Shown here in pieces: positions 16,824-25,052 of a stretch of 34,560 bases of DNA. The stretch lies in the NCBI GenBank assembly GCA_013822855.1, contig PNLE01000023.1, positions 1 to 34,560 on the forward strand. Reading direction: 5' to 3'. A program made the position numbers and the translations under genes. The notes below the pieces were generated by a model. It saw nothing but the letters and a program-made list of their open reading frames with translations, was not told where the DNA came from and did not search any database. Each line of letters begins with the position of its first letter. The first letter of the stretch is position 1. The stretch comes from Planctomyces sp. (GTDB taxonomy: Bacteria; Planctomycetota; Planctomycetia; Planctomycetales; Planctomycetaceae).

Positions 16824-19800
16824 ATGCGCTTCTGGGTCGCCGCCATTGCTTTGCTGTTCGCAGCCAATACCGCTCACGCCGCACCGCTCCCCGTCCTCTA
16901 TCTGGGGGACGGCGGGCATCATCAGCCGAAGGCACGGTTCGACCAACTGCAGCCGGTGCTGGCCGAGCGGGGGATCGATCTCACCTATTCCAGCGACCCG
17001 AACGTCCTCAGCAAGGAGGGACTCGCCCCCTACAAGGCCGTTGTCGTCTACGCCAACATCGACAACATCACCCCCGCCCAGGAAGCGGCTCTCATCGAAT
17101 ACGTGCAAAACGGCGGCGGCTTCGTCCCGCTCCACTGCGCTTCGTTCTGCTTCCGCAATTCGCCGAAGTATGTCGCCCTGGTCGGAGCTCAATTTTCCAA
17201 GCATGGCACGGGCATTGTCGAAACTCGCCTCGAAGCGGTCGATCATCCCATCCTCAAGGGCTTCTCGGGCTTCCGCAGCTGGGATGAAACCTATCGCCAC
17301 TCGCAGCACAACCCCATCGGACGGACCGTCCTCGAATACCACCCGCTGAGTGCCGAAGAGCTCAAGCGTGATCCCAAGGCCCCCGCCGAAGAACCGTGGA
17401 CCTGGGTTCGCGACGAAGGGAAAGGCCGCGTCTTCTACACCGCCTGGGGACACGACGACCGCACCTTCTCCAACCCCGGCTTTCAAAACCTCGTCGAGCG
17501 GGGCATCCGCTGGGCCGCCCGCGATGCCACCCCTGTTCCAGATTTTAAAGAACAGCCCAGTTTCCAGCCGCCGGCCATGACCACCATCAAGGCCGACGCC
17601 GCTCCTTTCGGCTATATCGATGTCGGCAGCAAGATCCCCAACTATGTCGCGGGGGCCCAATGGGGCAAGCAGGAAAAGCCCCTCACCCAGATGCAACTGC
17701 CGCTCCCTCCCGAAAAATCGCTGGAGCATTACGTCCACCCGCAAGGGAGCCAGCTCAAACTCTTCGCCGCCGATCCTCAATTGGGTGGCAAGCCGATCGC
17801 TTTCAACTGGGATGAAGCGGGCCGGTTGTGGGTTTGCGAAACCATGGATTATCCCAACGAATTGCAACCCAAGGGCCAGGGTCGAGACCGCATCCGCATC
17901 GTTTCGGACACCGACAACGACGGCGTCGCCGACCGCTTCGACATCTTCGCCGAAGGCCTCAGCATCCCCTCCGCGATCGTCTGCGTGCGTGGCGGCGCGA
18001 TCGTGCAGGACGGCACCGAAACCGTCTTCCTCAAAGACACCAACGGAGACGGCAAGGCCGATATCCGCAAGCTCCTCGTCAGCGGTTGGGCCCTCGGCGA
18101 CACCCATGGCGGAGTCAGCAACTTCCAGTACGGCCTCGACAACTGGATCTGGGCCATGCAAGGCTACAACGACTCGCAGCCGATCCTCACCAACGGCGAG
18201 CGCGCCGGTCGCTTCAAGCAAGGTTTCTTCCGCTTCAAGGTGACCGTGGGTGCCGACGGCCTGCCCGAAGTCAACGAACTCGAATTCATCCGCTCGACGA
18301 ACAACAACACCTGGGGCCTGGGGATCAGCGAAGACGGCCTCATCTTCGGCTCGACTGCCAACCACAACCCCTCCGTCTACATGCCGATCGCCAACCGCTA
18401 CTACGAACGAGTCCGGGGCTGGGCCGCGCAGGGCCTGGGAACCATCTCCGACACTCACCTCTTCAAGCCGATCACCACCAAGATCCGGCAGGTCGATCAC
18501 CACGGCGGCTACACCGCCGGTTGCGGCCATTCGCTCTATACGGCCCGTAACTACCCCGAATCGTGGTGGAATCGGACCGCCTTCGTCTGCGGTCCCACCG
18601 GTCATCTCGTCGGCACATTCGTCCTGACTCAGAACGGCACCGACTTCAGTTCGACCAGTCCCTCGAACCTCGTGGCGAGCGACGATGAATGGGCAGCGCC
18701 GATCATGGCCGAAGTGGGGCCTGACGGAAACATGTGGATCCTCGATTGGTACAACTACATCATCCAGCACAACCCCACACCCACCGGGTTCACCACGGGT
18801 AAGGGGAATGCCTACGAATCGGACCTGCGCGACAAGAAGCACGGCCGCGTCCTGCGTCTGATCTGGAACAACCGCCCCGATACGTCCAACGCGCCCGATC
18901 ATTCGACGACCCGCAATCTCGCCGGTGCCGATAACGCCACGCTTCTCAAGGCTATGGAAGACACGAACTTCTTTTGGCGCAAGCAGGCCCAGCGGCTCCT
19001 GGTCGAACGAAACGATGCTTCCGTCGCCCCCGCACTCCTTGCCCGGTTGGGTGTCCACCACCTCGACGCCATCGGCCTCGATGTCGGTGCCATCCATAGT
19101 GCCTGGACACTCCAGGGGCTGGGCCAACTGAACAGCCTCAGCGACCCTCAGGTTGTTCAAGGCGTGACGGCAGGCCTCACCCATCCTTCGGCCGCCGTCC
19201 GGCGGAACGTGATCCAGACCCTCCCAGCGGTGCCTCAAACCCCCGCACTCTTGGCCCAGACGAATGTCGCCAACGATCCCCAGCCACTCGTTCGACTGGC
19301 CACCTTCCTGGCGCTGGCCGATGCCCCCGCGACCGCCGAATCAGCCGCGATCATCGCCCAGGCGCTTCGTGATCCTGCGGTCCTCGCGGATCGCTATCTG
19401 CCCGAAGCACTCACCGCTGCTGCCGCTCGCAACGACGCGCTGGTCATCGAAGCCCTCTCGGAGAAGCCGGCCGCCAAGTCCGCCGGTTTGCCCAAGGCTT
19501 CGCTGGCGATCCTCCAGCGCGTGGCCGAGCACACCGCCCGTGGCGAGCATCCCCAGGGAGGGGCTGTTCTCTTGTCGCAGCTCTCCACGATGCCGCCGGA
19601 AGCCGCCGAGGCGATGATCACCGGCCTCAGCAAAGGCTGGTCGCGTAAAGCCGCCGAAGCGGCTCCCGATGTCACACCCGTTCAGTCGGAAGCGATCACA
19701 AAACTCTTCCGCGATGTCTCACCCGCCAGTCGTTCGCAATTGCTGGCTCTCAGCCTGCGGATGGGACTGAAGACGCTGGAAAAATACGCCGGTGAACTGG

Positions 19801-21287
19801 CTGCCGACTTCCTCGCCAAGGTGGGCGACGCCAATCTCGGCGAAGCCGACCGCATCGCAGCCGCCCTCGATTATGTGGCCCTGCTCCCCGCCGATCCCGA
19901 CGTGGCCGCCAAGCTGATCGGCCAGCTCTCCGTGAAGTCCACGCCCCAGTTCACAACGGGTCTGTTGAACGCCGTCGCGAAATCGGAATCCCCCGCCACT
20001 GGGGCTGCCATCCTCGAACGATTGGGAAACATCACCCCTGGTTCACGTCCGCAGGTGATGCGGACACTCCTCGCCCGCAGTGACTGGACCGAAGCCCTGC
20101 TCGCGGCCTGCAGCTCCGGAAAGCTGAGTCTCGGCGAACTTCCGCTCGATCAGCAGCAGGCCCTCGCCGCCCATCCCGATCCCAAGATTCAAAAGCTGGC
20201 CCGCGAAATCATGGCCAAGGGGGGCGGCCTCGCCAATGCCGACCGCCAGGCCGTCATCGAGCAGCTCGACTATGTGACCAAGGAGACCGGCGACCCCGTC
20301 AACGGCAAACTCGTCTACACCCAGCAATGCGCGAAGTGCCATGTCTATGGCGATCTCGGCCAGAAGGTCGGCCCCAACCTCACCGGGATGTCAGTCCACC
20401 CCAAGCATGAACTGCTGGTCCACATCCTCGATCCCAGCCGCAGCGTCGAGGGGAACTACCGGGCCTACACCGTGGTGCTCGATGACGGCCGGGTCTTCAC
20501 GGGCCTGCTCGCTTCGGAGACCCGCACGACGATCGAACTGCTGGATGTCGAGGGCAAGCCCCAGTCGATCCAGCGGGACGAGATCGAGGAACTCGTCGCT
20601 TCCACCAAATCGCTCATGCCCGAAGGTTTCGAGAAGCAGATCACGCCCACTGGCCTCAAGGATCTGCTCGAATTCCTCAAGCAGCCCGGCAAGTACCTCC
20701 CCCTGCCCCTCGACAAGTTCGCCACCATCAACACCACGCAGGGGATGTTCTACAGTGCCGATGCGGACCAGGAACGACTGATGCTGCGCAGCTACGAGCC
20801 CCGCACCATCGGCGAGGTCCCCTTCGCGTTCGTTGATCCCAAGGGAAAGACCGCCCTCAACGCGATCATGCTTTTCAGCCAGAACGGCAAGTTCCCGCCG
20901 CAAATGCCCAAGCAGGTCACCATCCCCTGCGGCCTCAAGGTGAAGACGATCCACCTCCTGGGCGGCGTGGGAGGCTGGGCCTTCCCCGCCAGCGGCAAGG
21001 GGTCGACCTCGATGATCGTCCGCCTGAAATACGCCGACGGCTCGACCGAGGACCACAAGCTGATCAACGGCGAGCACATCGCGGATTACATCCGCCGGGT
21101 CGACGTCCCCCAGTCGGAATTCGCCCTCTCCGCCCGCGGCCAACAGCTCCGCACGATCAAGATCGACTGCGGCAAGGAACTGCCCCTCGAATCGATCGAA
21201 CTAGTGAAAGGCCCCGACGGCACCGCCCCCGTGATCATGGCCATCACGCTGGAAACGGGAAACGCGCCGTTGGTCAAGAAGGAGTAG
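16824..21287 (+). CDS. ThuA / PVC-type dehydrogenase propeller / HEAT / cytochrome c fusion
   Basis: An exported 1487-aa protein. The signal peptide is MRFWVAAIALLFAANTAHA; ATG 16824 is chosen for it and for AGGGA about ten bases upstream. A ThuA-like glutamine-amidotransferase-fold domain spans about 22-235 (VVYANIDNITPAQEAAL, GGGFVPLHCASFCF, WTWVRDEGKGRVFYTAWGHD). A PVC-type membrane-bound dehydrogenase beta-propeller spans about 295-685, with calcium-type loops DTDNDGVAD and DTNGDGKAD and a WNDE-like FNWDEAGRLWVCETMDYPNE. HEAT-like Ala/Leu-rich repeats fill about 700-1130. A planctomycete heme domain has CAKCH at 1169-1173 (KVGPNLTGMS, then LLVHILDPSRSVEGNYRAY). A C-terminal beta domain (about 1290-1487) resembles NPCBM. 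ThuA with a Gfo/Idh partner is known from trehalose catabolism via keto-sugars; this context suggests periplasmic sugar oxidation with electrons passed to the heme. Confidence 0.93.
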   Translation: MRFWVAAIALLFAANTAHAAPLPVLYLGDGGHHQPKARFDQLQPVLAERGIDLTYSSDPNVLSKEGLAPYKAVVVYANIDNITPAQEAALIEYVQNGGGFVPLHCASFCFRNSPKYVALVGAQFSKHGTGIVETRLEAVDHPILKGFSGFRSWDETYRHSQHNPIGRTVLEYHPLSAEELKRDPKAPAEEPWTWVRDEGKGRVFYTAWGHDDRTFSNPGFQNLVERGIRWAARDATPVPDFKEQPSFQPPAMTTIKADAAPFGYIDVGSKIPNYVAGAQWGKQEKPLTQMQLPLPPEKSLEHYVHPQGSQLKLFAADPQLGGKPIAFNWDEAGRLWVCETMDYPNELQPKGQGRDRIRIVSDTDNDGVADRFDIFAEGLSIPSAIVCVRGGAIVQDGTETVFLKDTNGDGKADIRKLLVSGWALGDTHGGVSNFQYGLDNWIWAMQGYNDSQPILTNGERAGRFKQGFFRFKVTVGADGLPEVNELEFIRSTNNNTWGLGISEDGLIFGSTANHNPSVYMPIANRYYERVRGWAAQGLGTISDTHLFKPITTKIRQVDHHGGYTAGCGHSLYTARNYPESWWNRTAFVCGPTGHLVGTFVLTQNGTDFSSTSPSNLVASDDEWAAPIMAEVGPDGNMWILDWYNYIIQHNPTPTGFTTGKGNAYESDLRDKKHGRVLRLIWNNRPDTSNAPDHSTTRNLAGADNATLLKAMEDTNFFWRKQAQRLLVERNDASVAPALLARLGVHHLDAIGLDVGAIHSAWTLQGLGQLNSLSDPQVVQGVTAGLTHPSAAVRRNVIQTLPAVPQTPALLAQTNVANDPQPLVRLATFLALADAPATAESAAIIAQALRDPAVLADRYLPEALTAAAARNDALVIEALSEKPAAKSAGLPKASLAILQRVAEHTARGEHPQGGAVLLSQLSTMPPEAAEAMITGLSKGWSRKAAEAAPDVTPVQSEAITKLFRDVSPASRSQLLALSLRMGLKTLEKYAGELAADFLAKVGDANLGEADRIAAALDYVALLPADPDVAAKLIGQLSVKSTPQFTTGLLNAVAKSESPATGAAILERLGNITPGSRPQVMRTLLARSDWTEALLAACSSGKLSLGELPLDQQQALAAHPDPKIQKLAREIMAKGGGLANADRQAVIEQLDYVTKETGDPVNGKLVYTQQCAKCHVYGDLGQKVGPNLTGMSVHPKHELLVHILDPSRSVEGNYRAYTVVLDDGRVFTGLLASETRTTIELLDVEGKPQSIQRDEIEELVASTKSLMPEGFEKQITPTGLKDLLEFLKQPGKYLPLPLDKFATINTTQGMFYSADADQERLMLRSYEPRTIGEVPFAFVDPKGKTALNAIMLFSQNGKFPPQMPKQVTIPCGLKVKTIHLLGGVGGWAFPASGKGSTSMIVRLKYADGSTEDHKLINGEHIADYIRRVDVPQSEFALSARGQQLRTIKIDCGKELPLESIELVKGPDGTAPVIMAITLETGNAPLVKKE

Positions 21288-21306
21288 GCGGGGAGATTAA
21301 CCTTCG

Positions 21307-21349
21307 CCCGGTACTCCGGGAGAGGGTGGCACGAAGTGCCGGGTGAGGG
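21307..21349. repeat. Double-hairpin dispersed repeat
   Basis: CCCGG (21307-21311) pairs with CCGGG (21316-21320), then GGCAC (21328-21332) pairs with GTGCC (21336-21340), within a GAGAGGGTGG..GGGTGAGGG frame. Elements of this form are common dispersed repeats in planctomycete intergenic DNA as I recall; copy number here was not checked. Confidence 0.55.
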
Positions 21350-21420
21350 TCTTCCCGAGCGAAACGGCGAGCTGAACACCCTTCCCCGACAAGCCGCCAA
21401 GCGACACTGGATAGAGCACA

Positions 21421-21451
21421 ACTCCCGGCGTTTGCCTTGAACGCCGGGAGT
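21421..21451 (+). terminator. Perfect 12-bp hairpin, likely terminator
   Basis: ACTCCCGGCGTT (21421-21432) and AACGCCGGGAGT (21440-21451) surround a seven-base loop, followed by TTTGACTT. It lies about 130 bases after the ThuA-containing gene and is the best terminator candidate for it. Confidence 0.7.
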
Positions 21452-21504
21452 TTGACTTCGATGCCGTCCCCGTGAGCGATCATCGAACAAAACAAATGCA
21501 GATT

Positions 21505-21528
21505 CCCGGCGTTGAAGAAAACGCCGGG
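21505..21528. repeat. Second CCCGGCGTT hairpin
   Basis: CCCGGCGTT (21505-21513) and AACGCCGGG (21520-21528) form a perfect 9-bp stem with a GAAGAA loop. It shares its stem core with 21421-21451 and with the hairpin at 27931-27960. Confidence 0.7.
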
Positions 21529-22088
21529 TATCAAAGAAGCCCTCTCCCAGAAGACTGGGCGTGGGGGCAGGACGACCGCTTAAGGTGCGAAAGGCGGTGT
21601 GGTAGGCGTGATCATCACAACCCCTACAGGCGGAACACTCACCACCCAGACCTCAGCCTGGCAGAGATCGCCAAACATCTTTATCGCGACTTCAGGGCGG
21701 GCGAGTCTCGAATGCTGAGGCGTCTTTTCTCCCTTTACGAAGAATCGAGATCGCGATCCCGTGGTTCCATTGCTGGACTTTACCGGCCCTCCTATGCCCT
21801 TTGGCATAAGCGTTGACCATTCGGCCATTGGCGAGAGGTCGCCGGCCCCCATGGATCTCTTTTGTCAGGGGACGTACTCCAGTTCAGTGGACAGGCGTGG
21901 GAGGGCAAAGATCCCGGGAAAGTGATCCTTGTGACGAAAGTGCGGGGTGTACCGTTCGTAGAGGTCGCTCCTCTTAAGCATCGGGAAGCGGCGTCGATTT
22001 CAAACAAGTTCGCCACATCGGGGGACGATAGACCCAACGACCAGTAGCAGAGGCATGCGTCTCGGGGATCGTCCGCGTCAGGCGGATG
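21529..22088. other. Gene-poor stretch with unresolved short frames
   Basis: About 560 bases with no gene I can support. A plus-strand stretch near 21650-21790 reads as a helical, basic peptide (for example LSLAEIAKHLYRDFRAGESR) and an opposite frame covers 21580-21852, but neither has a ribosome site or a recognisable family. A 61-codon plus frame at 21862-22047 is equally doubtful. Decayed gene remnants are possible. Confidence 0.4.
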
Positions 22089-22135
22089 TGCGGAATCGGG
22101 GTGGAACCCCGGATTCCGCAGGCCGCGCGAGCGGC
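22089..22135 (+). promoter_or_regulatory. Tandem hairpins in the leader of the TolC-like gene
   Basis: A 13-bp stem with one bulge, TGCGGAATCGGGG (22089-22101) and CCCCGGATTCCGCA (22107-22120), is followed at once by GCCGC (22122-22126), GCGA loop and GCGGC (22131-22135). They end 67 bases before the ATG. Either a terminator remnant or a structured 5' leader; no U-tract follows. Confidence 0.5.
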
Positions 22136-22202
22136 TCAAACGGGTGACCGGACGGAACCGGCCACCAACCCCGGACACGCATGATGGCAAGGGGGCCTCT
22201 TC

Positions 22203-24272
22203 ATGCAGTGGCATCGTTGGAAAAAATCCGTCGCACTCGCGCTCACAGCCGTCATGCTGCCCGGATGCACGGGGACGAACCGCAACGTCTCCTATCTCGG
22301 GAACGCCGAGCTCAACTACTACAAGAACGCCGCGCTCACCACCGAGTACGCAGCGGTCGACCAGGCGACGCCTCTGGACATCGTCAACTCCGATCGTCCA
22401 CGCACCATCAAGGATCGAACCCAGGATGAAATCTGGGATCTCCCGCTGATGGACGGGATCCACATGGCGATCGCCAACAACAAGATGATCCGCACGCGGA
22501 CCCAGTTCCTGGCACAGAGCCAGCTGCTGGTCAACCCGGCCGTGTCGCCTTCGGTCTACGACCCCGCCCTCCGCCAGACCGGCTTCCTCTTCGGCACGCG
22601 TGGCGTGGAGGCGGCTCTCGCCGACTTCGACACCCAGTTCACCTCGTCGATGCTCTGGGGCCGCAACGAGTCGATCGCCAACAGCTCCTTCGGCACCTCA
22701 CCGCTCTTCGGCCTCTCCCAGGAAACCGGCAACTTCAACGCGGCCCTGCAAAAGACCATGGCCAACGGGGGGACGGTCACCCTCAGCCATTCGATGAACT
22801 ATCTGGGCACGAACCAGCCGTTCACAACCTACCCGTCCAGCTACACCGGTGCCGCGAACATCAACTACTCCCTCCCGTTGTGGGGTGGTTCGGGTGTGGA
22901 ATACACCCGCATCGCCGGCCCCAGCGGCGGCGGACTGGGTGCGATCACCGGTGTCTCCCAAGGTGTGGTCATCGCCCGCATCAACGAAGACATCGCCCTG
23001 GCCGACTTCGAGAACGCGGTTATCAACATGGTGAAGGATGTGGAGGATCTCTACTGGGATCTCTACCTCGCCTACCGCCAGTACGATGCCGATGTCGCCA
23101 ACCGCGACAGCTCGCTCCGTTCATGGCGTGAAGTCAAGGCTCGCATGGAGGTGGGTGCCACCGGAGGCAACGCCGCCGCCGAGGCCCAGGCCCGCGAAAA
23201 CTACTTCGACACCCGCTCGCGGGTCGAGAACTCGCTGGCGAACATCTACGACTTGGAGAACCAGTTCCGCCGCCTCATCGGGTTGGGCGTTAACGACGGC
23301 CGCATCATCCGGCCCGCCGACAGCCCCGTCGAAGGCGAGTACATGGTCAACTGGGAAACCAGCCTGACCGAGGCCCTGGTTCGGCGAGTCGAACTCCGCC
23401 GCCAGAAGTGGCAGATCAAAAGCCTCGAACTCCAGACGATCGCCGCCAAGAGCCTCACCAACCCGCAGCTCAACTTCGTCTCGCAGTACGGCCTCAACGC
23501 TTTCGGCAACCAGTTGATCTCCGAGCAGACGGCCAACTACAACAGCGCCTACGGCACGCTCAAGGACCGCGACCTGGAGAACTGGTCGCTCGGATTCCAG
23601 CTCTCGATGCCGATCGGCTTCCGCCAGGCCTATGCCCAATTGCGGAATACCGAACTGCAATTGACCAAGGCCCGTGCAGCGCTCGCGGCCCAGGAGCAGG
23701 ACATCTCGCATGAACTGGCCAACGCGATCCAGCGGATCGAAACGGCCTACGTGACGGCCCGCACCAACCTCGACCGCCGGATCGCCTCGGCCCGTCGTGT
23801 CGAAGCGACACAGGCCGAGTACGAAGCGGGTGTCCGCGACGCCACGCTCGACTTGGTGCTGCGTGCCCAGGCCAGCCAGGCCCAGGCCGAGATCGCCCTC
23901 TTCACCAGTCTTGTCAACTACAACAAGGCGATCAACGACCTGAACTACCGCAAGGGAACGGTGCTCGACAACTCGAACATCTCGCTCGGCGAAGGGGAAT
24001 GGACGTACGAGGCCCAGCAGCAGGCCCTAGGCAAGGCCTGGGCCCGCAGCCACGCCTTCAACAATCCGCTCCTCCGAACCAGCCCCGAGGAGTTCTCGTC
24101 GCCGGTTCCTTACCAGAAGACGGATCTCACCTGGCAAGGCCTCAACCGGGATGACGGATTGATCCCGCAGCCCGCGGGAACATCCGGCTCGATTCCTCCC
24201 GCGCCACTCAGCGATCCGTCGGTGCCTCCAGCCGTGCCACCGCAGGACACCACGACCTACGACACGCCGTAG
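22203..24272 (+). CDS. TolC-like outer membrane efflux lipoprotein
   Basis: A 689-aa member of the outer membrane efflux protein family, forming the outer-membrane channel for export pumps. A lipoprotein signal ends in VMLPGC (Cys22), so the N-terminus is probably lipid-anchored. The OEP coiled-coil repeats are visible at about 255-360 (DIALADFENAVINMVKDVED, LYWDLYLAYRQYDADVANRD) and about 465-590 (AYAQLRNTELQLTKARAALA, AYVTARTNLDRRIASARRVE). It is longer than typical TolC (about 450-500), with an N-terminal extension of roughly 120 residues and a Pro-rich C-terminal tail. AAGGGGG lies eight bases before the ATG. No inner-membrane pump or membrane-fusion gene is adjacent, so its partners are elsewhere. 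Confidence 0.9.
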   Translation: MQWHRWKKSVALALTAVMLPGCTGTNRNVSYLGNAELNYYKNAALTTEYAAVDQATPLDIVNSDRPRTIKDRTQDEIWDLPLMDGIHMAIANNKMIRTRTQFLAQSQLLVNPAVSPSVYDPALRQTGFLFGTRGVEAALADFDTQFTSSMLWGRNESIANSSFGTSPLFGLSQETGNFNAALQKTMANGGTVTLSHSMNYLGTNQPFTTYPSSYTGAANINYSLPLWGGSGVEYTRIAGPSGGGLGAITGVSQGVVIARINEDIALADFENAVINMVKDVEDLYWDLYLAYRQYDADVANRDSSLRSWREVKARMEVGATGGNAAAEAQARENYFDTRSRVENSLANIYDLENQFRRLIGLGVNDGRIIRPADSPVEGEYMVNWETSLTEALVRRVELRRQKWQIKSLELQTIAAKSLTNPQLNFVSQYGLNAFGNQLISEQTANYNSAYGTLKDRDLENWSLGFQLSMPIGFRQAYAQLRNTELQLTKARAALAAQEQDISHELANAIQRIETAYVTARTNLDRRIASARRVEATQAEYEAGVRDATLDLVLRAQASQAQAEIALFTSLVNYNKAINDLNYRKGTVLDNSNISLGEGEWTYEAQQQALGKAWARSHAFNNPLLRTSPEEFSSPVPYQKTDLTWQGLNRDDGLIPQPAGTSGSIPPAPLSDPSVPPAVPPQDTTTYDTP

Positions 24273-24292
24273 TCGAAGGTGTCTCTCTTACC

Positions 24293-24342
24293 AAAACAAA
24301 CAGCCCGGATGGATCGGAAGATTCATCCGGGCTGTTTGTTTT
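24293..24342. terminator. Perfect 19-bp bidirectional terminator
   Basis: AAAACAAACAGCCCGGATG (24293-24311) and its exact complement (24324-24342) enclose a 12-base loop. The A-rich outer left arm and T-rich outer right arm give a U-tract in both directions. It sits between the convergent TolC-like and lipoprotein genes and should terminate both. Confidence 0.93.
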
Positions 24343-24378
24343 GACGACGGCTTCAAGGCCAATGATCGGCAGCGGTGA

Positions 24379-24837
24379 TTACTTCTTGGTGGGAGCGGGA
24401 ATCTCCAGATCGAGAACGTTGGCTCCTTCGGCCACGGTCTTCTTCAAGGGCGATTTCACTTCCGTGCGATATTCGGCCGGGATCGTGCCGGCGATCGATT
24501 GACCGGTCGAGACCTCGCCCTCTCCGGTCACCATCTTCTCGAAGTAAACGGTGTACTCGGCGGGACGAATGGGATCCTTGAGCGCGTAGCTTCCATCGAC
24601 ATCGACCGTCGACATCGAGCCCTGACCAATCAAAGAGTTGATGTAGTAAACCATCAGTCGTTCGGAGGGAGGGCCGCCACCGATCGTCACCTTCCCCTTG
24701 ACTGTCCCCACGGGAGGTTTCGCCGGGCCGCAGCCCGCAGGCACCACAAGGGCCAGGCAAACACCCAGTCCGACAATTCCACCCATCGCCCGACGAGAGC
24801 GATTCCAAGACTTCTCCAACCATCCCTCAAGCAACAC
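24379..24837 (-). CDS. Small lipoprotein with transthyretin/carboxypeptidase-regulatory-like domain
   Basis: A lipoprotein signal (MGGIVGLGVCLALVVPAGC) precedes a beta domain with GTVKGKVTIGGGPPSERLMV, TVDVDGSYALKDPIRPAEYT and VYFEKM, typical of carboxypeptidase-regulatory-like folds in planctomycete lipoproteins. The GTG at 24837 is preferred (152 aa) because GGGAGA lies six bases upstream and it gives a charged n-region KSWNRSRR; the ATG at 24786 gives a 135-aa form. It follows the DUF1559 gene on the same strand by about 215 bases. DUF1559 gene plus small lipoprotein is a recurrent planctomycete pair, and the two products probably act together at the cell surface. The role is unknown. Confidence 0.82.
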   Translation of the reverse strand: MLLEGWLEKSWNRSRRAMGGIVGLGVCLALVVPAGCGPAKPPVGTVKGKVTIGGGPPSERLMVYYINSLIGQGSMSTVDVDGSYALKDPIRPAEYTVYFEKMVTGEGEVSTGQSIAGTIPAEYRTEVKSPLKKTVAEGANVLDLEIPAPTKK

Positions 24838-25052
24838 GGAGTCTCTCCCGAAGTGGATCGTCGCCGATCGTGAAGCGCGATGCCGCGCCGTTGTGAAAAA
24901 ACGCTGATTGACAGCGAGGAAGGAGTCGGCCGGGTGCTCAATGGACTTCCGATGCCATCGATCCACCCGGAAAACTCAAGCCCCAGGGCGGTTGACTCCC
25001 ATGGGGTCACGAGCGCGAGGAGTGGTGCCGCGACCCACATTTCCGACAGGGT

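Noticed and set aside
16791-19238. 815-codon open frame antisense to the ThuA-dehydrogenase gene
   Set aside because: It lies wholly opposite a clearly conserved protein. GC-rich codon use leaves the opposite strand free of stops, and the peptide has no recognisable domain.
21862-22047. 61-codon open frame before the TolC-like gene
   Set aside because: No ribosome site, no known family, and an equally open frame on the opposite strand.
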